DNA from: Streptomyces uncialis
GTDB taxonomy: Bacteria; Actinomycetota; Actinomycetes; Streptomycetales; Streptomycetaceae
Direction: 5' to 3'
Assembly (NCBI RefSeq): GCF_001905345.1
Contig: NZ_LFBV01000005.1
Span: 476,575 to 540,574, forward strand
DNA length: 64,000 nt
Shown: in pieces, positions 51,067-59,881 of the stretch
Layout: each line of letters starts with the position of its first letter
How positions within the stretch are numbered: the stretch's first letter is position 1
Program-made: the position numbers and the translations under genes
The notes under the pieces: model-generated
Told to the model about the DNA's origin: nothing
What the model saw: the letters and a program-made list of their open reading frames with translations, nothing else
Database searches by the model: none

Positions 51067-52773
51067 TCACTGCGCCGTCGTACGCCTCCGCACGCCGATC
51101 ACCACGGCCGCACCGGCCGCCACGACGGCTCCGGCCCCGGCGAGCAGCGAACCCGTCGGGAGCTCCGCACCGGTGGCCGCGAGCGACCCTCCGGCCGAGC
51201 CACCGGCGGAGCCCCCGCCGACGGAACCGCCCGCGGAACCCCCGCCGACCGAGCCGCCGCCGACGGACCCGCCCGCCGAGCCACCGGCGCCGCCGCCGGC
51301 GGACCCGCTGCCCTCGCTCCCGCCGGAGGACGAGCCGCCGGAGCCGCTGGGCAGCTCCACGTCGTCGGACAGCGCGAGCGCGACGGTGACCGGGTCGATC
51401 TCCATCCCCGGCTGGTAGATCGATCCCACCGTGTCGTTGGCGAACTGCTTCGCCCCGTCCGCGGTGAACTTGGCCGGTACCTTGTCGAGCAGCAGGACGT
51501 CGTTCGTCGGGCGGTACGACACCCCGGACAGGTCCAGCGTGGCGAACTCCACGTCGTCGCTGGTCCGCTGCGGGGTGATCACATCGACGACGAGCGTGCC
51601 CTTGGAGCCGTTCGCCTTGATCTTGACGTCGGTGAACGCCATGTCGATCGTGTGGCTCAGGAAGAGGAACTGCACCGTGCCGTTGAAGGACGCGTCCAGC
51701 GTCTTCGCCTCGGGGTCGAGTTCGGCCGAGGCGAACGGGAAGTCGAAGCCGTTGCCGTTGTCGGTGGCGGTCTCGGACAGATTGATGGAGCCGCCGCTCT
51801 TGATGTAGGAGCGGAAGGACTCCTTGAGGCCCCACGACAGCTTGCCGTCGACGACCTCGCCGACCGGCCCTTCCTCGCCGGGCGTGGAGGGCTCACCGGG
51901 CTCACCGGGCTCACCAGGGCCGCCCGTCGGCTCATCGGTCGGCTCATCGGTCGGGTCGTCGGTCGGCTCGGGCGAGGGACCCGTCGGCGTACCGGTCGGG
52001 CCCCCTGTGGGAGTACCGGTCGGCGTGCCCGTGGGAGTGCCGGTCGGCGTACCCGTCGGCGTGCCCGTGGGGGTGCCCGTGGGGGTGCCGGTCGGTGTAC
52101 CCGTCGGGGTGCCGGTGGGGGTGCCGGAGGACTCGGAGGTGACGGTGAGGGTGGCGGGGTCGAGTACGGCACCCGCCTGGTAGAAGTTCTGGAACGCCTT
52201 GGCGCCGCCGGACGTCAGCTTGGCGGGGATGTCCTTGAAGACCATCGCGCCACCCGGACCCGAGCCGGGCCGGACGCCCGTGAGGCTCAGATCGGCGAGG
52301 ACCACGTCCTGGTCGGTGGTGGTCCTGCCGTCCTTCTTCGTCGTCACGTCCGCGCTGATCGTGCCGTCGGTCCGGGTCGTCCTCACCTTGACGTCGGACA
52401 GCTTGATGTCGAGGACCCCGGCATGGCCCTCGAAGTGGACGGACCCCTTGAACGCGGTGTTCGTCGCGTGGTTGCCCATGTCGTAGGTGCCCGTGCCGTC
52501 CGTGAAGGTGAACGGGCCGTTCCCGGCGGCCTGCCGGGCGCCTTCGGCGGCGGTGATCTTGCCCTTGCCGATCGGCCCGACCAGGTACTTGCGGAACGTC
52601 TCCTTGAAGCCCCAGTCCAGAGTGCCCTCCTTGAGCCCGATCGGCGGCCCGGCGGGGGCGGACGGGGCGGCGGGGGCGGCGACGGCGGGCAGGGCCAGCG
52701 CGGTGGCCCCGAGGGTCACCGCTGTCGCGGCGCAGACCGCGAGTGATGTCGGGCGGCGGCGGGGAGCTGCCAT
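51067..52773 (-). CDS. Sortase-anchored surface protein with two HtaA haem-binding domains
   Basis: 568 residues from ATG 52773 after AGGAGAA. A signal peptide covers about 1-34. HtaA domain 1 (TLDWGFKETFRKYLVGPIGKG...) is at about residues 48-210; a linker of about ten Thr-Gly-Thr-Pro repeats and Asp/Glu/Pro residues covers about 215-305; HtaA domain 2 (KLSWGLKESFRSYIKSGG...) covers about 308-462. A Gly/Ser-rich stretch and LAATG (about 531, class E sortase type), a hydrophobic helix and RRR end the protein. HtaA proteins bind haem at the surface and pass it to HmuT. It is followed by a GC-rich terminator. Confidence 0.9.
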   Translation of the reverse strand: MAAPRRRPTSLAVCAATAVTLGATALALPAVAAPAAPSAPAGPPIGLKEGTLDWGFKETFRKYLVGPIGKGKITAAEGARQAAGNGPFTFTDGTGTYDMGNHATNTAFKGSVHFEGHAGVLDIKLSDVKVRTTRTDGTISADVTTKKDGRTTTDQDVVLADLSLTGVRPGSGPGGAMVFKDIPAKLTSGGAKAFQNFYQAGAVLDPATLTVTSESSGTPTGTPTGTPTGTPTGTPTGTPTGTPTGTPTGTPTGTPTGGPTGTPTGPSPEPTDDPTDEPTDEPTGGPGEPGEPGEPSTPGEEGPVGEVVDGKLSWGLKESFRSYIKSGGSINLSETATDNGNGFDFPFASAELDPEAKTLDASFNGTVQFLFLSHTIDMAFTDVKIKANGSKGTLVVDVITPQRTSDDVEFATLDLSGVSYRPTNDVLLLDKVPAKFTADGAKQFANDTVGSIYQPGMEIDPVTVALALSDDVELPSGSGGSSSGGSEGSGSAGGGAGGSAGGSVGGGSVGGGSAGGSVGGGSAGGSAGGSLAATGAELPTGSLLAGAGAVVAAGAAVVIGVRRRTTAQ

Positions 52774-52990
52774 GATCCGTTCTCCTAGGTGAGGGCCGGT
52801 CCGGGGGGCCGGGGGGGGGGAGGGCCCGCCCGGACGGCTGTTGTGTGGTGGGTGCGCGGACGCGGACCGTACGGCGACGGCCCCGGGCACCGCGGCCGGG
52901 GCCGGTGCGGCCCGGGGCCGGGTGCGCGGGCCCCCGGCCGGGGGCCGCGTCCTCGCGCGGGGAAGAGGTCAAGAGGTCAAGGGGTCCGGG
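52774..52990. other. Gap between the two HtaA genes
   Basis: 217 bp, both genes leftward. The stretch 52803-52824 has G-runs of 6, 10 and 3, which could form a G-quadruplex or slip. No iron box was recognised here, so the downstream HtaA gene may rely on readthrough or another promoter. Confidence 0.5.
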
Positions 52991-54484
52991 TCAGCCTGCG
53001 TCGGTGGTCCCGGCGCGACGGGAGCGGACGAACCAGAAGGCGAGCGCGGCGAGCAGCAGCACACCCGCGCCGATCGCGACGGGGACGGCCGGGAAGCCCG
53101 ACGAGTCCTCGGCGGCGGCGGCCTTCTCGGTCTTGTCGCCCTGGTCGGCGGGGGTGGCCTCGGCGGACTTCTCGGGGGCGGGGCTGGGTGAGGGGTCGCT
53201 GCCGAGGTCGGGCAGCGCGGGCAGTTCGGCCTTGGTGTCGAGGGCGACGGCGAGCGAGACGGGGTCCATCCGCGTACCGGCCTTGTACATCCCGCCGAAC
53301 GCCTTGGAGCCCTGGGCGGTCAGTTCGGCCGGGGCCTCGGTGATGGTGACGAGGCCACCGGAGGTCTTCAGCGCGGCGGTGTCGAAGGTGACCAGCGGGA
53401 CCTTGGCGTCGTGGAAGGCGGAGTTCTTCACATCCGCGAACAGGGTGCCCTTGGCGCCCTTGGTGGTCACGGCGACCCTGCTGAACGTCAGGTCGAGACC
53501 CTGGTCGCCGGAGAAGCGCACGGTGCCGGTGAAGGTGGCGTCGAGCGCCTTCTTCTCGTAGGTGCCCTTGCCCTCGGGGAAGCGGAAGAGCGCGCCGCCG
53601 TCCTGGGCGCCGTCGGTCAGCTTCCATTCGCCGTTGGCGATGGAGCCGTTGACGTACTCGCGGAAGGTGCGGCGCACGCCCCAGTCGACGGCCGCGTCCT
53701 CGATGCGTCCGGCCGCGGGCTTCTTGTCGCCCTTGCCGTCCTTCTCGCTCTTCTCGTCCTTCTTGTCCGCGCCGGCCTTGTCCTTGTCGGCCTTCTCGTC
53801 CTTCTTGCCGGGCGGCGGTGTCTCCTGGGACGGCTCCGGCGCGGGCCGGGTGGCCGCGGCGGCGACATCGGCGGAGAGGTTCACCGGGTCGAGGGCGGTA
53901 CCGGCGGTGTAGTAACCGGCGAACGCCTTGGCGCCCTGGGCGGTAAGGGTGGCGGGGATGCCGTTGAGGGCGACCGGGCTGCCGCCGCCGCGCATGTCGA
54001 CACCGGACAGGTTCAGCGAGGCCATCGGCACCTGGCTGGTGTTGGTCACCTTGCCGGTGTTGAGCTCCTTGCTGAGCATGTCGGCGTAGAGGGTGCCGGA
54101 ACCGCCGGAGATCCGGACGGTGGGGCGTGAGATGGTGAGATCCAGTTGGAGGTCACCGTTCGGCTTCTTGTGGCCCGTGAACCGCACCCCGCCGGAGAAG
54201 CCCGCGCGGAAGGCGCCGGTGTCCGGGTCGTAGGTGCCGTTCGCCGAGTGGAAGCGGAACTGGCCCGCGCCCACGGTCGCCGAACCGCCTTGCAGGGTGA
54301 AGTTCCCCTGGGCGATCGGACCGGTGACGTATCGCTGGAACGAGGACTTGATGCCCCAGTCCAGCCGGCCTCCGTTCACCGTGCGCTCGGCCGCGTGCGC
54401 GGTCGACGCCGGGAGCAGCAGCGCTCCCATGAGAGCCGAGCACGCCGTGGCGGCGGCGGTACGGGCAACCCGTCCGGACAGCAT
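52991..54484 (-). CDS. htaA: Membrane-anchored protein with two HtaA haem-binding domains
   Basis: 497 residues from ATG 54484. A signal peptide ends near AHAAE (residue 32). HtaA domain 1 (GRLDWGIKSSFQRYVTGPIAQGNF...) covers about 38-205; a charged Lys/Asp/Glu linker about 215-262; HtaA domain 2 (AAVDWGVRRTFREYVNGSIANG...) about 263-415. The C-terminus is a Pro/Glu spacer, one transmembrane helix (VPVAIGAGVLLLAALAFWFV) and RSRR; no sortase motif is seen. It is divergent from hmuT, with an iron box in between, so both should be induced by iron starvation. The name is by family. Confidence 0.88.
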   Translation of the reverse strand: MLSGRVARTAAATACSALMGALLLPASTAHAAERTVNGGRLDWGIKSSFQRYVTGPIAQGNFTLQGGSATVGAGQFRFHSANGTYDPDTGAFRAGFSGGVRFTGHKKPNGDLQLDLTISRPTVRISGGSGTLYADMLSKELNTGKVTNTSQVPMASLNLSGVDMRGGGSPVALNGIPATLTAQGAKAFAGYYTAGTALDPVNLSADVAAAATRPAPEPSQETPPPGKKDEKADKDKAGADKKDEKSEKDGKGDKKPAAGRIEDAAVDWGVRRTFREYVNGSIANGEWKLTDGAQDGGALFRFPEGKGTYEKKALDATFTGTVRFSGDQGLDLTFSRVAVTTKGAKGTLFADVKNSAFHDAKVPLVTFDTAALKTSGGLVTITEAPAELTAQGSKAFGGMYKAGTRMDPVSLAVALDTKAELPALPDLGSDPSPSPAPEKSAEATPADQGDKTEKAAAAEDSSGFPAVPVAIGAGVLLLAALAFWFVRSRRAGTTDAG

Positions 54485-54511
54485 CGATGCCCCTTCCTGG
54501 GCCTGGTCATT

Positions 54512-54530
54512 TAAGGTAAGGCTAACCTAA
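54512..54530. promoter_or_regulatory. DmdR/Fur-like iron box between htaA and hmuT
   Basis: TAAGGTAAGGCTAACCTAA is a near-perfect match to the 19 bp iron-box palindrome. It lies between divergent htaA and hmuT and can repress both with Fe(II)-bound DmdR1/IdeR. Confidence 0.88.
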
Positions 54531-54614
54531 ACTATGGCTGACCTGGCCGGAACCCTTCGGTCACCTCCTTCGGTCACCCGAACCTCACAACCAGCACGAC
54601 AGGACGGTGTATTC

Positions 54615-55628
54615 GTGCGCATCCCACGACTGGCAGGCGCCCTCACCGTCGTCCTCGCCCTGGCCCTCACCGGCTGCGGCGGCTCCCAGGACGACACAGG
54701 CGCCCCGGCCACGGCCCGCGCGAAGACCGCCGCCGACCGGGTGGAACCGCTGGCCAAGGCCCCACAACCGCGACTTCCGGCCACGGTTGATTCCGCCGAC
54801 GGGCGCAAGGTGGAGATCACCGACATCAGCCGGATCGTCCCGCTGAGCGGCAGTCTGAATGAGATTGTCTTCACACTCGGACTCGGCGGAAAAGTGGTGG
54901 CCAAGGACATCACCGCGACCTTCGAACAGGCCGAGAAGCTGCCCGTGGTGACCCGCGCGCACGATGTCTCCGCCGAATCCGTGCTGTCGCTGCGCCCGAC
55001 CGTCGTCCTCGCCGACTCCACCAGCGGCCCGGTCGAGGCGATCGACCAGATCCGTGACGCGGGCATCCCCCTCGTCGTCTACGAGGCGGCCAAAGGTCTC
55101 GACGACGTGGACAAGCGCATCGAGGCCGTCGCGCGGACCCTCGGTGTCCCGGACTCGGGCGCCGAGCTGACGGCCCGTACCCAGGAGCGGATCGGGAAGG
55201 TCCAGGCGGACATCCCGGCGCCCGCGAAGGACGCGGACAAGCCCCGGGTCGCCTTCCTGTACGTCCGCGGTTCCGCGTCCGTCTATCTGCTGGGCGGCCG
55301 GGACTCCGGCGCCAGCTCCCTGCTGGAGGCCGCGGGCGCGGTCGACGCGGGCAAGGCGTCCGGACTGAAGAAGGACTTCACCCCCATCACCAGCGAGGCG
55401 CTCGCCAAGGCCGCGCCGGACGCCGTCCTCGTGATGACCAAGGGCCTGAAGTCCGTCGGCGGTGTCGACGGACTCGTCAAGATCCCCGGGGTCGCGGAGA
55501 CCCCCGCCGGGATGGACCGCCGGATCGTCTCCATCGACGACGGCGTGATGCTCAACTACGGTCCCCGTACCGACCAGGTCCTCCAGAGCCTGGTGGACCA
55601 GCTCTACGCGAAGGGTCCCGCGAAGTGA
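54615..55628 (+). CDS. hmuT: Haem-binding lipoprotein of an ABC importer
   Basis: 337 residues from GTG 54615, chosen because AGGACG precedes it and the lipoprotein signal then starts at residue 1: RIPRLAGALTVVLALALTGC, lipidated Cys21. An ATG at 54534 would add 27 residues that spoil the signal. The class III periplasmic-binding fold is shown by RIVPLSGSLNEIVFTLGLGGKVVAKDIT, AESVLSLRPTVVLADS, ASVYLLGGRDSGASSLLEAAG and the C-terminal YGPRTDQVLQSLVDQLYA. HmuT receives haem from HtaA proteins. Its stop overlaps the permease start (GTGA). Confidence 0.92.
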   Translation: MRIPRLAGALTVVLALALTGCGGSQDDTGAPATARAKTAADRVEPLAKAPQPRLPATVDSADGRKVEITDISRIVPLSGSLNEIVFTLGLGGKVVAKDITATFEQAEKLPVVTRAHDVSAESVLSLRPTVVLADSTSGPVEAIDQIRDAGIPLVVYEAAKGLDDVDKRIEAVARTLGVPDSGAELTARTQERIGKVQADIPAPAKDADKPRVAFLYVRGSASVYLLGGRDSGASSLLEAAGAVDAGKASGLKKDFTPITSEALAKAAPDAVLVMTKGLKSVGGVDGLVKIPGVAETPAGMDRRIVSIDDGVMLNYGPRTDQVLQSLVDQLYAKGPAK

Positions 55629-56824
55629 CGACCCTGGCCAGGCCCGACCGGGCGGACGACGGCCCGGAGGAACCCCGCGCCGTCGCCCTCACCAAGTCCG
55701 CGGCGACGGCGGACGGAGCGACGAAGGAAGCGGCGGCGGACCCGTCGCCCGCCCCGGACCCGGTACGCGGGGCACCGGCGCAGGCCGCCCCCCGGCGGCG
55801 CGGCACCACGTCCCTGCTGACCACCGGGCTGATCGCGGCGCTGCTCGTGATGGCCCTGGTCTCCGCCGGGACCGGCGCGTACGACATCCCGATCGGGGAC
55901 GTCCTCTCCTCCGTCCGGCACCGGATCGGGCTCGGCGGACAGGCCCTCGACCGGGTCGGTGAGAGCGTCCTGTGGAACGTCCGGCTCCCCCGGGTCGTCC
56001 TCGCGCTCCTCGTCGGGGCGTCGCTGGGCTGCGCGGGCGCCCTGATGCAGGGCGTGTTCGGCAACCCGCTCGCCGAGCCGGGCGTCATCGGCATCTCGGC
56101 GGGCGCGGCCGTCGGCGCGGTCGTCGCCATCGCCTTCGGCCTCACCTTCCTCGGCAACTGGACGGTCACGGCGGCGGCGTTCATCGCCGGACTCGCGACC
56201 GTCAGCCTCGTGTACGCGCTGTCCCGCTCGGGCGGCCGGACCGAGGTGGTGACCCTGATCCTCACGGGTATCGCCGTCAACGCGTTCGCGGGCGCCCTGA
56301 TCGGGCTCTCGGTCTTCTTCGCCGACAACTCCGCGATCACCCAGATCACGTTCTGGCAGCTCGGCTCGCTCTCCCAGGCCACCTGGCCGAAGGTGCTCGC
56401 GGTCCTGCCCTGCGCGCTGCTCGGGCTGCTCGTCGCCCCGCTGTCGGCCCGCAAGCTCGATCTGCTGGCCCTCGGTGAGCGCCCCGCCCGGCATCTGGGT
56501 GTGGACGTGGAGCGGCTGCGGATCACCATGATCCTGGTCGTGGCGCTGCTCACCGCGGCAGCCGTCGCCGTCGCGGGGGTCATCACCTTCGTGGGACTGC
56601 TCGTCCCCCATCTGCTGCGGATGGCCGCGGGGCCGGGACACCGCTTCCTGGTGCCCGGCAGCGCGCTGGGCGGCGGACTGGTCCTCGTCTCCGCGGACCT
56701 CGCCGCCCGGACCGTCGCCGCGCCCGCCGAACTGCCGCTCGGGGTGCTCACCGCGCTCTTCGGCAGCCCGTTCTTCTTCTGGCTGCTGCGCCGGACCCGC
56801 CGCAAGCAAGGAGGCTGGGCGTGA
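55625..56824 (+). CDS. hmuU: Haem ABC importer permease (FecCD family)
   Basis: 399 residues from GTG 55625. A cytoplasmic head of about 60 residues, longer than usual, precedes about ten transmembrane helices. FecCD hallmarks are VRLPRVVLALLVGASLGCAGALMQGVFGNPLAEPGVIGISAGA, the coupling region LLALGERPARHLGVDVERLR, and GVITFVGLLVPHLLRMAAGPGHR. It forms the dimeric channel for haem. Overlaps of 4 nt on both sides bind hmuTUV into one operon. Confidence 0.93.
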   Translation: MTTLARPDRADDGPEEPRAVALTKSAATADGATKEAAADPSPAPDPVRGAPAQAAPRRRGTTSLLTTGLIAALLVMALVSAGTGAYDIPIGDVLSSVRHRIGLGGQALDRVGESVLWNVRLPRVVLALLVGASLGCAGALMQGVFGNPLAEPGVIGISAGAAVGAVVAIAFGLTFLGNWTVTAAAFIAGLATVSLVYALSRSGGRTEVVTLILTGIAVNAFAGALIGLSVFFADNSAITQITFWQLGSLSQATWPKVLAVLPCALLGLLVAPLSARKLDLLALGERPARHLGVDVERLRITMILVVALLTAAAVAVAGVITFVGLLVPHLLRMAAGPGHRFLVPGSALGGGLVLVSADLAARTVAAPAELPLGVLTALFGSPFFFWLLRRTRRKQGGWA

Positions 56825-57651
56825 TGAGGTCCCTGTTCGCGTCACGGACACGGAACATGCCCGCGCCGGTCGCACCCGGCGAGGTGCTCGCCGAGGCACG
56901 GAACCTGACGGTACGGCTGGACTCCCGTCCCGTGCTGTCGGAGGTCGGCGTCACGGCGCGGGCCGGTGAGGTGCTGGCGCTGGTCGGGCCGAACGGCGCC
57001 GGCAAGTCGACGCTGCTCGCCGCGCTCGCGGCGGACCGGGCCCCCGACGAGGGGTCCGTGACGATCGCCGGACGGCCCGCCGCCGCGTGGTCGGCCGCCG
57101 AACTCGCGCTGCGCCGGGCCGTGCTGCCGCAGGACGCGTCGCTGTCGTTCCCGTTCCCCGTCGAGGACGTCGTACGGATGGGACGGGCGCCCTGGGCCGG
57201 GACCGAGCGGGAGGACGAGGACGACGAGGCGGTCGCCGCGGCGATGGCCTCCACCGAGGTCACGGACTTCGCCGGGCGGGCGTTCTCCGGGCTGAGCGGG
57301 GGTGAGCGGGCGCGGGTCGCGCTGGCGCGGGTGCTGGCGCAGCGGACGTCGCTGCTGCTGCTCGACGAGCCGACCGCCGCGCTCGATCTGCGCCATCAGG
57401 AGCTGGTGCTCGGGGTCTGCCGGCGGCGGGCCGAGGCGGGTGACGCGGTGGTCGTGGTGCTGCACGATCTGGGGCTCGCGGCGGCGTACGCGGACCGGGT
57501 GGCGGTGCTGCGGGACGGGCGGGTGGTGGCGGACGGGGCGCCCGGGGTGGTCTTCACGGACGCGTCCCTCACGGAGGTCTACCGCCAGCCGGTCGAGGTA
57601 CTCCCCCATCCCCGGACCGGGGCGTTGCTGGTCTTCCCCCGCCGCGAATAG
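56821..57651 (+). CDS. hmuV: Haem ABC importer ATPase
   Basis: 276 residues from GTG 56821 (ATG follows at once). Walker A GPNGAGKSTLLA (about residue 58), Q-loop VLPQDASLSFPFPVEDVV, signature LSGGERARVALARVL, Walker B LLLLDEPTAALD and H-loop VVVLHDLGLAAAYAD are intact; the FPFPVEDVVRMGRAPWAGT segment is typical of HmuV. It energises haem uptake. The 3' end runs into repeat array 4 with no simple terminator of its own. Confidence 0.93.
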   Translation: MMRSLFASRTRNMPAPVAPGEVLAEARNLTVRLDSRPVLSEVGVTARAGEVLALVGPNGAGKSTLLAALAADRAPDEGSVTIAGRPAAAWSAAELALRRAVLPQDASLSFPFPVEDVVRMGRAPWAGTEREDEDDEAVAAAMASTEVTDFAGRAFSGLSGGERARVALARVLAQRTSLLLLDEPTAALDLRHQELVLGVCRRRAEAGDAVVVVLHDLGLAAAYADRVAVLRDGRVVADGAPGVVFTDASLTEVYRQPVEVLPHPRTGALLVFPRRE

Positions 57652-58674
57652 CCTTCCCGGGGGGCGTGGTCGTCCCTGCGGCCGCACGTGTCCCTGTCCG
57701 GGTCGCCTTCACTTGCGCCCCTGGGTCCGTCCGGCTGAACGTACTTGTTCCCGTACGGGCCCGACGGGGGTGCGCAGTTCCCCGCGCCCCTGGGTCCGTC
57801 CGGCTGACCGCGCTTGTTCCCGTGCGGGTCGCTCGTGGGTGCGCAGTTCCCCGCGCCCCTGGGGTTCCCCGGCGGGGCGTACCTGTTCCTGTGCGGGTAC
57901 TCCGGGGGTGCGCAGTTCCTCGCGCCCCTGGGTACTCGTCGCTGGGTGTACTTGTTCCTGTGCGGGTCGCTCGGTGGGTGCGCAGTTCCCCGCGCCCCTA
58001 GGGTTCCACCTCTGGGCGTACCTGTTCCCGTACGGGTCGTTCGTGGGTGCGCAGTTCCCCGCGCCCCTGGGGTTCCCCGGCGGGGCGTACCTGTTCCTGT
58101 GCGGGTGGTCCGGGGGTGCGCAGTTCCTCGCGCCCCTGGGTACTCGTCGCTGGGTGTACTTGTTCCTGTGCGGGTGGTCCGGGGTTTCGCGCAGTTCCCC
58201 GCGCCCCTTTGGGGCACCCCCTGGTGACCCGCGGTCGGGCGGGGGCAGCAAGGGGCGCGATCTCAGGGGCGCGGGGAACTGCGCAACCCACGAGCGACGG
58301 CACAGGAACAAGTGCGCCCAGCACAGGAAACCCAGCGGCGCGAGCGAAGGCGACCCGCGGGGAACTGCGCACCAACGGACCACCCGCACAGGACGTGCGA
58401 CGCCCACCCGGGACGACCCAGGGGCGCGAGGAACTGCGCGAGCAACCAGGCGCCACCCGCAGGCGAACAGCCACCGCAAGAGGCGCTGCCCAAGGGGCGC
58501 GGGGAACTGCGCAACCCACGAACGACCCGTACGGGAACAAGCGCGGCCAGCCGGACGGACCCAGGGGCGCAAGCGAAGGCGACCTGCGGGGAACTGCGCA
58601 CCCACGAGCGACGGCACAGGAACTTGTGCGCCCGGCACGGGGAACCCAGGGGCGGCTCGGTCGGGGTGCGGCCG
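57652..58674. repeat. Modular repeat array 4, largest, mirror-symmetric
   Basis: 1023 bp, convergent, no credible gene. Seven plus copies of the 20-mer start at 57772, 57841, 57910, 57980, 58049, 58118 and 58189 (spacings 69, 69, 70, 69, 69 and 71 bp); copies three and six share the variant TTCCTC for TTCCCC. Copies two to four are repeated nearly letter for letter as copies five to seven, a 208 bp higher-order unit. From 58265 the orientation flips: minus copies at 58265-58284, 58356-58370 (short), 58420-58439, 58493-58512 and 58585-58599 (short). The pivot (58209-58264) lacks the core element found in arrays 1 to 3. Confidence 0.92.
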
Positions 58675-59733
58675 TCAGTCGCCCTTTGCTCCGGTGAGGC
58701 CCTGGATACGGCTCAGGACGAGCACCCCGCCCCCCGAAGCCCCCCGCACGGGAACCCGTACCGCCTGGTTGGAGGTCCGTTCAAGGGTCACCGACTGCTT
58801 GACGGCGCCCCGCATCAGCGCCCGCACCGGCGGCTCCAGCCGCAGGTCGCGCCCCTTCGCCGCGGTCTGCTTCTCGTAGTGCCGCGTCGCGAAGAACACC
58901 AGCGCTCCGCCGTCCTCGGTCCGCAGCCCGAGCGGGGCGTACGCGCCGTCGCCGAGCGGCTGGTCGATGTACTGCCGGGACAGTCCGGGCCGGGTCGCCC
59001 CCCGCCGCCGCTCCTCCCGCCAGTCGGTGGTGTGCGGGCCCGGCGCGAAGTCGGGACCGCCCTTGTCGAGATACGTCGCGTACCGTTCGCTCAACTCCGC
59101 GGGCGGCACCGCGAGTTCCTTGTCCCGTACCGGCACCGCGCTCGCGAGGCCGTCGCCGTCGGTGCGGAACTCCGGGATCTGGCCGGGGGACATGACCGTG
59201 AGGTACGCCGCCTTCCAGCCGGCGTCCGGTCCGCCCCGGGTGAAGGCGAGCACCCAGCGGGTGTCCTTGCTCTTGTCGGTGTCCTGGTCCCGGTTGGAGT
59301 CCGTGTCGGCCAGGAAGAACTTGGGCCAGCCCGCCATCTTCGGGACGGTGAACCGGCGGTCCGTCAGCTCCAGCGGCGAACGGTTCGGGTCGCCGTCCGG
59401 GTCGATGCTCCGGCGGGCCCGCAGCCCGGCCTGGTCGATCGCGCCGAGCGCGCCGGTGACCCGGTCCTCGTCCAGCGCGGGGTCGTTGGCCCGGTCGGCC
59501 TTGTTGTACGCGGTGAGGAAGTCCCCGAGCGCGCGGTCCGCCTCGGCCTTGGTCGCGGCGGGGATGATCTCGCGTTCCCCGTGCACCGTGACACAGCCCG
59601 TCGCCATCAGCGTCAGGGCGGTCAGTACGGCCCAGGGGGTGAGTCCCCGCGCCGTCGCGCGCCGGGGGAACCGGCGTATCGCCGCCCGCGGGCGTGGCGG
59701 AGGAGTTGCTGAGATTGCTGGCGTTGCTTCCAT
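58675..59733 (-). CDS. Putative lipoprotein of unknown function
   Basis: 352 residues from ATG 59733 with AAGGGG upstream. An Arg-rich head is followed by a hydrophobic segment and lipobox TLMATGC (Cys47), so it is probably lipidated at the outer face. The mature part of about 300 residues has no motif I recognise: ALGDFLTAYNKADRANDPALDEDRVTGALG, SPLELTDRRFTVPKMAGWPKFFLADTD, and YIDQPLGDGAYAPLGLRTEDGGALVFFATRHYEK. It is alpha/beta in pattern. The 3' end abuts array 4. Confidence 0.75.
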   Translation of the reverse strand: MEATPAISATPPPRPRAAIRRFPRRATARGLTPWAVLTALTLMATGCVTVHGEREIIPAATKAEADRALGDFLTAYNKADRANDPALDEDRVTGALGAIDQAGLRARRSIDPDGDPNRSPLELTDRRFTVPKMAGWPKFFLADTDSNRDQDTDKSKDTRWVLAFTRGGPDAGWKAAYLTVMSPGQIPEFRTDGDGLASAVPVRDKELAVPPAELSERYATYLDKGGPDFAPGPHTTDWREERRRGATRPGLSRQYIDQPLGDGAYAPLGLRTEDGGALVFFATRHYEKQTAAKGRDLRLEPPVRALMRGAVKQSVTLERTSNQAVRVPVRGASGGGVLVLSRIQGLTGAKGD

Positions 59734-59869
59734 CGGGCCCCTTCACCTTCCCCTTCCCGGCCCCGAACCCTACCGGGCGGTGGGCGGACCGGACGCCGGG
59801 CCCGGAGGGGGGCGGGGCCGTGCGCCGCGGGGTCGACCGGGGCGAGCGGTCCGTACCGTGACAGGGGAA

Positions 59870-59875
59870 TACAAT
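59870..59875 (+). promoter_or_regulatory. Candidate -10 box of a leaderless rsm22-like transcript
   Basis: TACAAT ends six bases before GTG 59882; AGGGG lies too far upstream (about 14 bases) to serve well as a ribosome site. Confidence 0.45.
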
Positions 59876-59881
59876 TCGTGG

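Noticed and set aside
57772..58208. CRISPR array
   Set aside because: The intervening sequences are themselves repeated, the orientation flips, the 20-mer is longer-spaced than usual repeats and no cas genes are present.
57579..58638. Long open frames through the repeat arrays encoding Gly-Arg-Thr-rich repeat peptides (also in arrays 1 to 3)
   Set aside because: A 69 bp period is 23 codons, so any stop-free frame stays open across units. Frames overlap on both strands, lack ribosome sites and run into neighbouring genes antisense. They are likely artefacts, although databases may contain them as proteins.
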